64,000 bases of DNA, from NCBI GenBank assembly GCA_005406025.1, contig BGZK01000713.1:186001-250000 (forward strand). Reading direction: 5' to 3'. A program made the position numbers and the translations under genes. How positions within the stretch are numbered: the first letter of the stretch is position 1; every line of letters begins with the position of its first letter. Shown piece by piece: positions 36,311 to 47,500 of the stretch. This DNA comes from Eumeta japonica (taxonomy: Eukaryota; Arthropoda; Insecta; Lepidoptera; Psychidae). The notes under the pieces were generated by a model. That model ran no database searches, had not been told where the DNA came from, and was given only the letters and a program-made list of their open reading frames with translations.

Positions 36311-39300
36311 TGTTTAACTGACAACAATTTTAAACACCGGTATCTGATATCTTTTTTTCTGAAGTTGGTCAAATGTATGAAAACATCAACCGAACCGACC
36401 GAATAGAAACGTCAATAGTGAATAGTTCATCCGAGGCGTGCGCGCCCGAAGATTTATGGTGTGGACGGACACCCGACAAAACGTACTGTATAATGACGAC
36501 GCCACAATGCGTCTTGTAATTGTTTAGACAAAGACAACTCGTTTCGGTGGGATGATATCTGAATCTAATGATTGATATTAGATATTAGAGCTTATATAAT
36601 ATATGGCTTAAGGTTCAAATTGCGCTACGCAGTCCTGGATTTGACACGTTGCGGAACGCGAGAGGAACGCAGTATCTTTTACAGCTAAAGCTTTCGTGCG
36701 GGACACGGTCTTCAAAGCTTTAAGTTTTATGACTTTTTCTCCCGACAATAGAAAGGAATGAAATGCTTGACAATATGAAAACCATTATTAGTTATGGGTG
36801 CCCATGTTTTGCCATTGTTTTACCAGGAAAGACGCTATTGTTGCAGCTGCATGCCCGTTCTTTTAATAGCTTCGAGTAGGCGTCGATGTCATTGTCTATA
36901 GGAAACGGCATAATAGCGAAAAAGCTATGATCCTGCGGACGCAGCGGTACATTTGAAAGGGCCCCGATCATTGTGAAAACCTGAATACGGCCGAACGTTA
37001 AGGCACCGCTTGTGTTCTTAATGCGCCGCCATAAAATCGAATGGTTGTTATGTTTCTTTGTTGTATGTCGATTTCTTGCATCCTCGACAAGCCCGACGAT
37101 CTGCTTCACTCGTAAATCGACATCGAAAGTATAAGCTTTTAATAAGTCAGAATGGAATTTGTGACATTACAAGACGCGTACCCTACGAGTTTTACGTGAG
37201 TTTACATAATTGGGCTTTATTCGTATTTAGTTTTGGTGAAAGATCACTTTTAATAAAGAAAACGAAACATAAAAGAACATTATGCATTCCACAGTGGAAT
37301 TATATTTTATAATAAAAATCAATCAGAAATCTCTTTAAGTCGATTCAGAAGACATTTGGAGTTTATTTTAGGCTAAGGAAGTCAATACAGCAGCTTACTG
37401 ATCTCTATGTACTATATTCGAATTAAAATTAATATCAAAATATCGGAGAAAATTCTAAATTTCTTCAAATATTTTTGAAGAATGGGAGTAGAAGTTGAGT
37501 TTATGTTCATGTTCATAGAGAGTTGTTTTCATGAAATAGTAATAATGTATCTTACAAAGGAGCTTTATATTTTAAATTCTTTAACGTTTACTCTATTTTT
37601 AGTAGATTTCATAAAAATCTAACTATTGTATTTGTCCTCATGACGCAACGTTTCAAAAATTTTGCTGTTTTCCGACTTAACTTGACGAGTTGAGTCAGAA
37701 AATGCACATGGTTCAATATATATATAGACCCACCTTATAGGGCTAGTCAGCACGATAGCGTCTACAATTCTTTAGAGATCTTAATGAAACTCAATATACA
37801 TATTTTATGAACAAACACAAAGGTTGAGTTCAAATTTGAACCAAATCGTTCGACTAGTTTAGAAATTTCTACTAATAAAATGAAATCTACTTCCACTTGG
37901 GCCGCCGAATGGCCTTTTTTATCTCATCCATTGGTCTGTCATAAAGGCAATGAAACAACTCAAATAAAATGTATCTGCACGCATTTACGAATGACATAGC
38001 TACAATACGCTAGGTATATAGAAATTCGACTGCCATGTAGATAGCAATAAATTCTTAATTGGAATCATTAATAGTTACGAAATAAATAAACACAACGAAA
38101 CTGCAATTGATTGTGCACTGCCAAAAATACATTATCATATGTTTAATATACAAGTATAACTATAATTATAAATCTGTCTGTTACTTACCTGATTTTCACG
38201 ATCAACCGATAAATTAAGGTGATTAAAATAAAATTTGGTAAAATCGTAAAGCTGTAATCTTACCAAATCTTGTTTTTTTAAGTTTCTTTTTAACATTTCA
38301 CTTTGACGAAAGTAAAAGTCTCAATGAAATGGACTCACTGGACTTTCGATAGGCTCACAGATCGGTTCGATCTTGAACCAAGTTTGAACTCGGTAGATAA
38401 CACCTTACTGTTTAAAGGTAACGCGTTTTTCCTCTCCTTTACCATTTTGAATGCGAAAAAGAGAATACGCGATTTCCTTCAGAACACAAGCCCGTTCAAT
38501 TTTTCGTCGTTCATTTTGATAACGTCCATTTGGAAAACCAAAAATCATTACATTAATACTTGAAATATCATGAAACATACCTTTGAAAAATGAAATATTT
38601 TTTTCGTAAAACGGCTCTTTTGACATTATCCATTGCATCTTATAATAGGTATGTGCATATTTTGTATTTAATTTATTTCATTCTTCAAAGGATCGTTTCA
38701 TAATATTTCAAGTATTGGTATAATAGCATAAAGTAAATCAATTGAATTTCAGCATAATGTAAAATTAAATATTAATTAATTACATTACAAAAAAGGTTAC
38801 TTTTCAAAATTACGAGGAATGACAACTACATTAATTGATTTTAATTCTCGTCGGGCATTCTCGCTTTATAATGGGCAGGGCTTTAAGAGTTTTGCCTTAA
38901 AACCAGGAGGTACTGGTAATGATTTCCAATTCGACCACAGTTTTGAACTTAAGGTGATAAATTAGAAATTTTGGTGGTTTAGTCAGAAAATATAAAACAT
39001 TAGAAAGTGATCTTTGTTGACTCGATTCTTTATGTTAATGTTATTCATCAGTTTCTTTTACATGATTTATTAACTTCTATGACAGAAAAAAATATTTAAA
39101 AAATATTTAGAGATTTACATTTTGCATTCAAATAGTACCGATTTAAGCTTCTCCGTAAATTAATCCATATAAGCATTTAAAAAATTACAAAATGTACGTT
39201 GGATTTTTTCGAAATTAATCCTTGTTTTTGTTTAAACGGAAAAAAGTTGTTTTGTCGCAAACGATCTTTAAAAATGAGTAACACGTACGCGTCCGCTACA

Positions 39301-40530
39301 GGGCGTTGCACTACGTCACATTAATAATTTTTCGTTACATCGTCTAAAGTCAAATTGTACCACATGTTCTGTGCTCCCGAAAACATTTTAAGCTGCCGGC
39401 CGCGGACGGCATCGTCGCGTTGGTGACGACGGCCGTTAGCGGCGCCCGCCACGCGCTGGGCCGGCGTGGGAGGCTTGAGATCTGAGGTCCTTTGTCTGAA
39501 ATAAGGAGATGCTGTTAGAGTAAGCCTTCAGTAGTGGAGTCATCACACAACGTATACGTCAATGGGAAATTTTCTTTAAAATATTCATTTTTCAGTAGCA
39601 TCTAACAATATGCGATTCGTAATGTATTCTTTGGAGACGGAAAACATTTATTGGAGATCGAGATGAAGAGAATCATTCTACATCCCCCCGCGGTCTAAGG
39701 CGCAAGCGCACGATAGTAAGATAAAGGAGGAAAATTTGGAAGTTTCAAAAAACGGGACCGATTCCTGAAAAAACAATCAATTAGACGGCTGTCACCGGCA
39801 GTATTCATCGATTGGGACAGAGACGTCCTTTCCCGATTTTTAGAAAAGATATTATGAAAATCGCTTGCCCGGCCCTCCGTAGAGCATTTCGCAATTTCCA
39901 GTTAGACTTATTCAGATCAGCGATCGTATTATCTTATATATATTTCTTAAATGGGACAATATATTATGTTAAGCAATTTACTATTATTTTGATACGGAAC
40001 TTTATTTTTTATGTACAACTATTGGAGTAATATGTACTAAAGTACTAATTTATATTACGTCAATGTGTACAAGGGTAAATTTTGTATAACAGGGACTCTA
40101 TTGAATATGCGCATATAATACGCTTACTAAGATTGACCTCATTAGTTTACCTTGAAAACACAATTTATTTATATTTCTAGTAGGTATTTTCGCCATACAC
40201 TATTTTTTAAGCATTTCTAAACATTTTTCTACACCCATTAGTTTTTTCATGTACAGTGAAATGTCAGAGTTAAGATTCCAATTCTTTGAAACTTAATTCT
40301 CAATATTACTAAGTAAGATTCTTAAGTTGCAAATTGCTTAAACGCTACGTTCCTAAAACACGGAAATTCTAGAAATATTCGCTACATGTTCCCAAAACAA
40401 GATACTGTGTATCATCAGCATTTTCAGAACAATGTCATAAAGTTATAAAAACAAGCAATATTAACAAATTTGGCGATTCGGGTACACTCTGTATACATTT
40501 CATAACTCTTTACGCTTATTCATCAATGTA
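36311..40530. other. Gene-free stretch
   Basis: No gene recognised. A 105-codon minus-strand frame (36792-37109) is one of the longest outside repeats but resembles nothing I know. GC-richer islands lie at about 36420-36540, 36620-37000 and 39285-39490; the last contains CCTTTGTC, a Sox/TCF-like core. The rest is AT-rich. Confidence 0.4.
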
Positions 40531-40680
40531 AGCGAGTGGTCAAGAGCGTGCCTTCGAAGTAGAAGTACCGGATTCAAATGCTGACCACGACAGACTAATT
40601 GACCAATGAGTTTATAACGTAAGTAGTGCCGCCTAGACTGTCGGTTCTAAATGTTCTCATGGCACTGTCATTACAATAGG
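40531..40680 (+). repeat. tRNA-like SINE, copy 2
   Basis: AGCGAGTGGTCAAGAGCG (A box region), CTTCGAAGTAGAAGTACC, GGATTCAAATGC (B box region) and TGAGTTTATAACG match the order seen at 30411-30512. This copy keeps the A box better. The body continues through GGTTCTAAATG to about 40680. Confidence 0.55.
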
Positions 40681-40854
40681 ATAGTTGCAGTTTTTTATTT
40701 CACAGCATTTAAAGTTTTTTTATTTGAGTAAAAGAGTAGGTAATTAAATTACTGAGTAATGACTTTTTTAAATTGCTGCTTAGACATAGAATATGCTAGT
40801 ATTCAGTAACGTCAATATTTAATAGCGCTGTATATGAATGAATGGATGATAATA

Positions 40855-41602
40855 ATATAAACTCACGGCAATTTCCCAGAAGGGTAGGCAGAGACTATAG
40901 ACTTCCACATGGTACGATCTTTGCATATCTCTCTTTCTCACTGACACCCATAAATCTTTTCAAGCCAGCTCGTCGGTTACGGGTGCTTAAAATTTGACCC
41001 TTTTTTAATATACCACCATTATGTTCTGCATAGGGCGACTTTTATCAACATTTCCATCACACACATTCGCTCTATAGGTTTGTTTTGTCAGTCTAATTTT
41101 ATTCATCCTTTCCAGATGCCCAGCCACCGCAACATATCTATTTCTACTCTAGTCACTACATCTTCCTTTAAATCACACCGCTCTCTAATATCACCGTCTC
41201 TACATCTATCTTTCCGAGACACTCCACAAATACTACGCAGCAATCGCGTCTCCACTGCATTGATCCAACTTTCATTTTTCTTCTGCCATACTCAGCTTTC
41301 ATTACCATACATAAGCGTAGAGATTAGGACCCCATTACGGATAGCCAAGCGTGCTTGTCATGAGACGCTTTTACTATTCATAATAGCGAGCAAGGCCCCA
41401 TTCACTTTATTTCGAGCATTCACTCTCCTTTCGATATCTGTGTCATGTTTACCATCAGTTGTAAACAGCCTAACCAAGTATACCCTTTCATTTGTTCAAC
41501 TTTCTCACCTTCTATAAGTATATCGTATTCAGTCGCGCTTTCGCCCCTTTCAAACACAATCAGATCAAAGATCCGTTTGTAGTAGGGATATTCATCTAAC
41601 AT
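40855..41602 (-). mobile_element. RTE-type retrotransposon, 3' half
   Basis: On the minus strand the coding part reads, through frameshifts, RGESATEYDILIEGEKVEQM then YTWLGCL (41420-41602), RNGVLISTLMYGNESWVWQ, INAVETRLLRSICGVSRKDR and VVTRVEIDMLRWLG. These are the conserved C-terminal motifs of RTE-clade reverse transcriptases. The 3' untranslated tail ends near 40855 in a TTATTATC-like run, usual for RTE elements. It is 5'-truncated at about 41602 and dead. The same family appears at 29547-29868 and 61100-62119. Confidence 0.78.
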
Positions 41603-41639
41603 TTAATATACTATTTGTGTGCACAGGCTACATAGAAGT

Positions 41640-42770
41640 TAGCCAATTTGTTTCAGCGCCATACAGCATGTTCATTCTAGTTTAAATTGGTTGGTTTTGT
41701 TGATTCTGTGGAGCAATTGAACGCACTCGTCATCGAGAACCGGTATGAGGCATGCTTTCACAACTAGCAATTTGGTCTTTTTTACCTTACATTTTAGTGA
41801 TAGCCAATAATGGCGTTGAGCATTTTGCCTTTACGAAATGTCAAACTCACATGCTCGTTTATCGACAGTCTTTATCCAAGTGAACATCTAAGTACCAGAT
41901 GAAGTTGTCGTAAGGCAGACGTTTACCATTGGTTAGAGTCACATGTGTTTCATGGTTTTGTTTCGTCATAAAGAGAATGCAGTATCTTTTGCTAACGTTG
42001 GAATGAAGACATCGATTGTAATAGGCGGTAAGGACGTCCATCGCAGCACCTGCTCGACGAGTCACGAATGCCGTGTTTGATGCGTAGTTTAGTACACAGA
42101 GATTGTCCGCGTATCGTGAGATCATGCCGCCATCATTCAAGGCTTGGTTACCATCTGACACAAAATTGAGCGCTGTGAGACGCCTTGTTCGATTTGATCT
42201 CAGCGCCAATTGTTGTACAGAATCGTCCTCTGTCGCTCTTGCTTGTCAAATAATTCTCTAGAAATTCTATCATATTTACAAGTACATTAGCTAGTTAGAG
42301 TTTTCGGACTAGGGACTCGTGATGGATAGAGTTATAGATAGAATTTTTTGATAAATCAGTGAGAATCATGGAGCAGTGGTTCAAGTGCTTTTCACGTCGT
42401 CGGCGTTTAGTACGTTGGATGCAGACGAGTTGTTCAGTTCCTTCGACTGCCTCGTGATGAATTTGGCCGTTCGCATAATCTGTGTTTTGCAGCCAAGTCC
42501 TGGAAGGAAGTTGTGTTGTGTAAATGGGATCGATTGCAGCAAATGCGTCAGCATCTTCTGGTAGATGACTCGTTCACATATTTACCTCACAATATTTAGT
42601 AAAGTAATCGGGCTATACGAAGACGGTTCGTTGAATGTATTGTTAGTCTTGTGTATGAATACCGGTCTTTCGGCGTGCTAGAAAATATCCTGTAGTAAGA
42701 GAGTAATTTATTACATTTCGTAATTGATTCAAAACAACCAAGTGGGAGTGTTTTATTGGACGAATCATAT
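41640..42770 (-). pseudogene. Non-LTR reverse transcriptase relic
   Basis: A minus frame at 41859-42209 reads GGMISRYADNLCVLNYAS, with NVSKRYCILF and a YLDVHLDKD block after it. These correspond to the YADD catalytic box, the following NPSKT-like block and the YLGVxLDR block of arthropod non-LTR polymerases. The second catalytic Asp is Asn here (YADN, 42102-42113). Upstream parts in other frames (42230-42770) give SSYRQIVLLPTLLKMFERV and LPGLGCKTQIMRT, the earlier fingers motifs. Frames change at least three times. It belongs to a different family from the RTE and Jockey copies. It abuts the RTE copy at about 41602-41640. Confidence 0.7.
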
Positions 42771-43599
42771 TCTATTTGCATCTAGGGCTTTGACTAGTTT
42801 AAATTATTTCCGCCACGTTCCTATTTTACGCCATACCCACGTTTTCGTAACGAACTTCACAACGGTAAAGTTTCGTGCGTTGTACTGCACAGACAAAGTG
42901 GAATAGCAGTTCCGATTCCGTACTTATTATCCGGTGGCGCTTGTAATCATTGCAGGGTTTTTATATTCTTAGTTGGAGTGCAACTATCAATATATTCTTG
43001 TACAACTTTTACAATTTATTTGGGCCATTTATAATATAAAAGTTCTACAATTAATACAGATTATATCCGTCTACACTCCCCATATTAAATTAATTTACTG
43101 TATTTCCACTGTTATCGCTAAAGAGTGCCGATCTGTTTCTGCTTAGATTGTCATGTAAGAACCATGAAAATGAATGATATTATGAAAACAGATTAATTAA
43201 TAATTTTAACTAGAAGCCATTGATGAGTAGTTTCGGTGGAGAAATCGCTATTATCCCCTAACTCCTAACCGTTAAAGAGCGCTGCGGCTTCCATCATCAG
43301 CTCAATAGCATGACATGACTATTCTCAAATTCAAACACTCAAATAACTCATAAAAATAGATCAAACGCATTATTCGTGACTAAAATATTTGAGGATGTAG
43401 CTCGTTTTTCCTGGGATCCCATCATCACGTCCTGACTTGGTAACTATATGTGACCACTTAAAAAAAACAAACAAAGAATTTCAGAGTGCTTTTACAACGG
43501 AATTTCTAAAACAGCTTTTAAAATAAAAAATAATTTTTCAAAACGATCCACAATTGACGAAGTTCTCAGTGATCATACGTGAAAAAAACCTTTTCCTTT
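42771..43599. other. Gene-free stretch
   Basis: No gene or repeat recognised. It separates two minus-strand reverse-transcriptase relics and may hold their unrecognisable ends. Confidence 0.4.
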
Positions 43600-44304
43600 T
43601 TGAAGTCGGTTAAAACAAACTAATATAAATGCGTTAAAGTCTGAAATATTTTGGCTGAGGCTTTTAAATACATAAATTAATTTTCCATATTGTTTCAAAG
43701 GTTGAGTCGCTATATTGTTGTAAATTAATATCTGTATCGATCACTCCTAAATATTTTAGTGATGTGTTTATTGTAAGTTAGTGCAGGGGCAATCTGTATT
43801 GGATAAAGTGCACATGTGAACGAATAGAAAAGGCGGTATAAAGGATGAATTTGATTTTCTCGCAATAAATGTCCTGTGTTTTGATTTCTCCTATTTAAAG
43901 TTTAAAAACTCTAACAAAACAAGTTTATAACTTGGTTGAATCCTGTTTGAGCATAACAGCATCCTGTTACGGTTTCGACATAAAGAGGGCTGTGTCATTT
44001 GCGAAAGCAAGAACTTTTTCATTTTGTAAATGAAGTTTGCCTCATTAACATTTTATAGGTTCCCTTATACTTACTTGGGGCACTTCATAGCACCGGAAGC
44101 TTCGACGGTATTTATTTTTACACAATGTATTCGATTTGACAGATAATCCTTATGTAATTGAAGTTGTGTGTCTCTGATACGATAATGACCTAACTTCTTA
44201 ATAACCGTGGGAATGGAATCTATATTATACATACATAAAAATGGCTTAATTTTTCTAAATTTTAAAACAAAAATCATCAAATTTATAAATAGCTTCAATG
44301 ATAA

Positions 44305-44948
44305 TGTTACGGACAGCCGCGCAATTGATATAAATTTAAAATTGCATTATGTCTTATATGAGAATTATTTTGTAATAAGTGTTTTATATTTGTGTGTGTT
44401 TTATATTAAAGAATTTTTCTGCATAGTTTTTTAATTACCCGGGTAGGGACTAGTTTTTAAGGAAAATATTTGTTTGTTAAAATTTTGTATTGATTAATTG
44501 AATATTTGAAATGTAATGTGCGTGTGAGTTGCATACGAAATCGTGCTTTGGTGGGGAGGACCAATGATAGGCCTTAGAAGCGGCCGTCGTTACGGTACGG
44601 CCGCTAATCGGTGTCTCAGGCGCTAGTGGCGCCAATGCATGTTGATAATGCATATGTGAATTAAGTGCATGGCCACGCCTCCCAATTAAAATGTATGCAA
44701 CTCACATGTGCAACGGATGCACCACCCATAAAATGCAGTGGGAGTGGTGCATCCGACACAGTTGCTAGCCAACCGTCATCTTGTGAAGCTCGGCTTAATA
44801 AAGTCTGAAAGAAAGAAAACGCTGTCCATTATTGACCACGCCGCCACACTGCAAGAAATCCGCCGAACAAAGAAAGAAGCGTGCGCATCGTGAAGAGAGG
44901 CAATCCGGGGTGCGGGCTTACGCGGCGATAGCCGAAATCGCCGTTACA
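44305..44948 (+). mobile_element. Solo LTR with 5-bp target duplication
   Basis: The segment begins TGTTACGG and ends CCGTTACA, giving the TG...CA ends and near-perfect short inverted repeats of an LTR. GATAA lies directly before it (44300-44304) and directly after it (44949-44953), a 5-bp target duplication. A second copy of the same sequence is at 59042-60964. It has a TATA-like CATAAAA near 44729 and a poly(A) signal AATAAA at 44797-44802, so U3-R-U5 order is on the plus strand. No primer binding site or internal region adjoins it, so it is a solo LTR. The superfamily cannot be told from the LTR alone. Confidence 0.88.
44797..44802 (+). terminator. LTR poly(A) signal
   Basis: AATAAA is about 65 bases after the TATA-like element and is conserved at 60830-60835 in the second LTR, marking the R region. 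Confidence 0.6.
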
Positions 44949-45110
44949 GATAAAGTTTCTCTTTCAGAAGCCATATTGTATTGAAGATAAAAACTTGTTG
45001 TTCTTCAAATAATTGACTAATTTGCTGTACATCAATCTTTCCAGCATTTTCATAGAGCTCAAAGTATAAATTTAGGTCTATATTACTGATTTATAACTAT
45101 TTTTATTGTT

Positions 45111-46640
45111 TGGAGTAATTATGAATAAAAACAGGGCGATATAAAAAATTACGCAACGACAGTTGTTTCTCTTAATCAACATCATGATACCGACATCACT
45201 AATTTTCGTAAATTGTGGTTTATCCATTTTAATCATTTATTGAATTGTTAACCGTCGATTGCTCAGTTGTAACCTGTTTGTATTCAACTTAATAAAATGT
45301 TTCGTATAGGATATGACACTTATTTAAACAGCCATTCTCTTCTTTACGTCGCTGGTGCAGTGACTACCGCCCGTCACAACGCTATTGCAACATCAGTTTC
45401 AATAATGCACCCAAAATAAGTGCGTTAAGTAATCATTTTTCCTCACTAATGCTCAAAACGTAAAAATCCACAATTTTTTATCATTCTTGTTTTCGTGTCT
45501 CAGCAAATGATGAATATCAACTCTACAAATACAAAGAGAAACAATTTGGAGTACTCGATATTTGCAGTAATTCTAACATTTAAAGCACCTAAGATGTATC
45601 TAATAAGAGTTGACCAAATCTAAAATTTTGTGCTCACTGTAATTTTATAATTGTATTCATTTTATTCCTATGTACAGTCAATATTATTGTCATTGATATT
45701 ATCAACATTTTATCAAGCGTGTTCTTGTATCGTCAATATTTACCATCTATGTTTTTATCGGCGATTCGATCTACCTACAGCGAGTACAATCCAAACAAAC
45801 ACTAATTGCGCAAAACGCGTATAATCCAACGGAAACTGCGTAATAAAAAAGCAACAAAAGAGCGATTAGGGAAGATCGAGATCGTACTTATGATAAGGAC
45901 CGTCGGCCAGTGTGCGCGAGGCTTTAGATGCCCGATAAACGGCAGATGTGTGCGGCGGGCCTTACGCGGTGACGTAATTGGAAGGGACCGCGAGCTGTGA
46001 ACTGGGAAATAAGATTTGGATGGGACAGGTTTCTGAACTACGAACCAGCTGTGTTCCAACAAGCCCTTGTTACTTATATGCTTATGATCCCCAAATAACT
46101 TTGGCTGCGCTAGTTTTGCATATAGATAAGTGTATATGCAAAAATAATATAATAAACAGTGATGTAATATATTTATGTCCATCATTACATACGCATCATA
46201 ATAATGAACTTATGTCTAGGTAATGATGTATATAAGCATATTATGTTGTGAAACGTTCTTAATCAAGAGTTAAACTAATTATTATGAGAACTCCATTGAT
46301 AAAAATAGTTATATATCGTAATCGTCCTAACTACAAGGTATATTAAATGATTTTCACTGATATATTTATATGTATTATTAATGGAAGGACAGTTCAACAC
46401 CTCCAATATTAAGTAGTAGATTATGTTATAAGAGCCAGTTCATTCAAGTTGCATTGTTTAGACTTGAATTTCACTTTAATTCTATGCCATAGTGTAAACA
46501 AAAGAAGGAAATCGATTGTGGATGTGAACGCACATGTTTCATCACGTGCTTTTGCTATTACAGATACGTTACCACTAAACACGTTTCGAAAAGAGATTGA
46601 TTTGGTGTCGAAACTGGGTGAAGATTGTAATCGAGGTCTG
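45111..46640. other. Gene-free stretch
   Basis: No gene recognised. A GC-richer island lies at about 45885-46010. The 127-codon minus-strand frame across it (45802-46185) has no recognisable domain and looks like chance. Confidence 0.45.
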
Positions 46641-46644
46641 TTAC

Positions 46645-46795
46645 TAAGCTATATTATAAATGTGAAAGTATGTTTGTCTCAAAACTTGTCCTTCAATCAC
46701 CCTCGGACTCCGGAAATGTTCGTAATAAAATTTTACAGGGGCATAGATTATATCTCGAAATGAAGCATAGGGTACTACTTTTCATACAAAAAAAA
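46645..46795 (+). repeat. Short interspersed repeat ending in an A-run
   Basis: CTATATTATAAATGTGAAAG, TTCAATCACC, CATAGATTATATCTCG and a final 13-base A-run form the block order of a short repeat common in Lepidoptera. A diverged relative is at 52815-52934 (TTGCTCAATCACGCC ... TAGATTATAATCTG). It is non-coding. Confidence 0.45.
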
Positions 46796-47500
46796 AAAAA
46801 TAATTAGCAGAAAACATTAATTGGTGATAAAGTTTGTAAAAAAAAATAATTAATGTTTTAACACTGCGCAGAAAGTTTAAGTCTATTACTGAGATCAAAT
46901 TTGAAATCATATTAAGTGTATGTAATTTGTTTCCTAATGTTTTCATTACACCATTGCATTATACAATCTTTTTATCGCTTTTTTAATACATTTTCGATTG
47001 ACACGCCTGAACCTTGGGCTTTCACGCTGACCCAGTTAGGGATGGGGACTAGGAGCCGGTTATATTAGTTTTGAGATATGCAGGCAAAATCAGGTCAGTT
47101 TCCTATATATAATGTTAAAACATTTCCGTATAGTTGCAACCCACTAACAAATTCAAAAGCCCCAATAGAATTTCCACAATGGGCTTCGGGACATCAAAAG
47201 CGAAATCAATTGGCATCCCACACAAAGCGCGATACTGATGTATAATATGCAATAGGATTAAATTACGTACACCAGAGTGCACTCAGTTGACCAGTGAAGT
47301 CGTATGGGGACTGGAGAAGAACCCGGGGTCGAAATGGCACCTGGACCAGCTTTAAAAGTTTTCCTGTGTATTTCGGACACTTTGTGTCTGAAGGAATTAT
47401 TTTTTCTATTTCAAGGTCTTGAAGGCAATTCGGAGTGCTTAATTTCAGTTTGCATTTTTAAACGAAGTATTAAAAGTCGGACAATGCGACTTTGTCTATA
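46796..47500. other. Gene-free stretch before the mariner element
   Basis: No gene recognised. A slightly GC-richer part lies at 47000-47060 and 47180-47350. Nothing in it is clearly structured. Confidence 0.4.

Larger units (their letters stand above)
43600..45110 (-). pseudogene. Non-LTR reverse transcriptase relic, split by a solo LTR
   Basis: On the minus strand 44949-45065 reads SMKMLERLMYSKLVNYLKNN then SSIQYGF, the KIFEKVMYxRLxxYL and QYGFRKxxST fingers motifs. The next motifs lie beyond the inserted LTR, at 44071-44298: KKLGHYRIRDTQLQLHKDYL then SNRIHCVKIN. The active site follows at 43994-44005 as FAND (first Asp changed to Asn), and KYLGV lies near 43755. The two parts are in the right order on the same strand and are separated exactly by the LTR 44305-44948 and its GATAA duplication. 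Frames shift repeatedly. I class it as Jockey/CR1-like. Confidence 0.72.

Noticed and set aside
41080..41517. 145-codon plus-strand open frame
   Set aside because: It lies antisense to the RTE reverse-transcriptase coding region, which carries the recognisable motifs on the minus strand.
45802..46185. 127-codon minus-strand frame
   Set aside because: No domain, no repeat match and ordinary composition; an overlapping plus frame is equally open.
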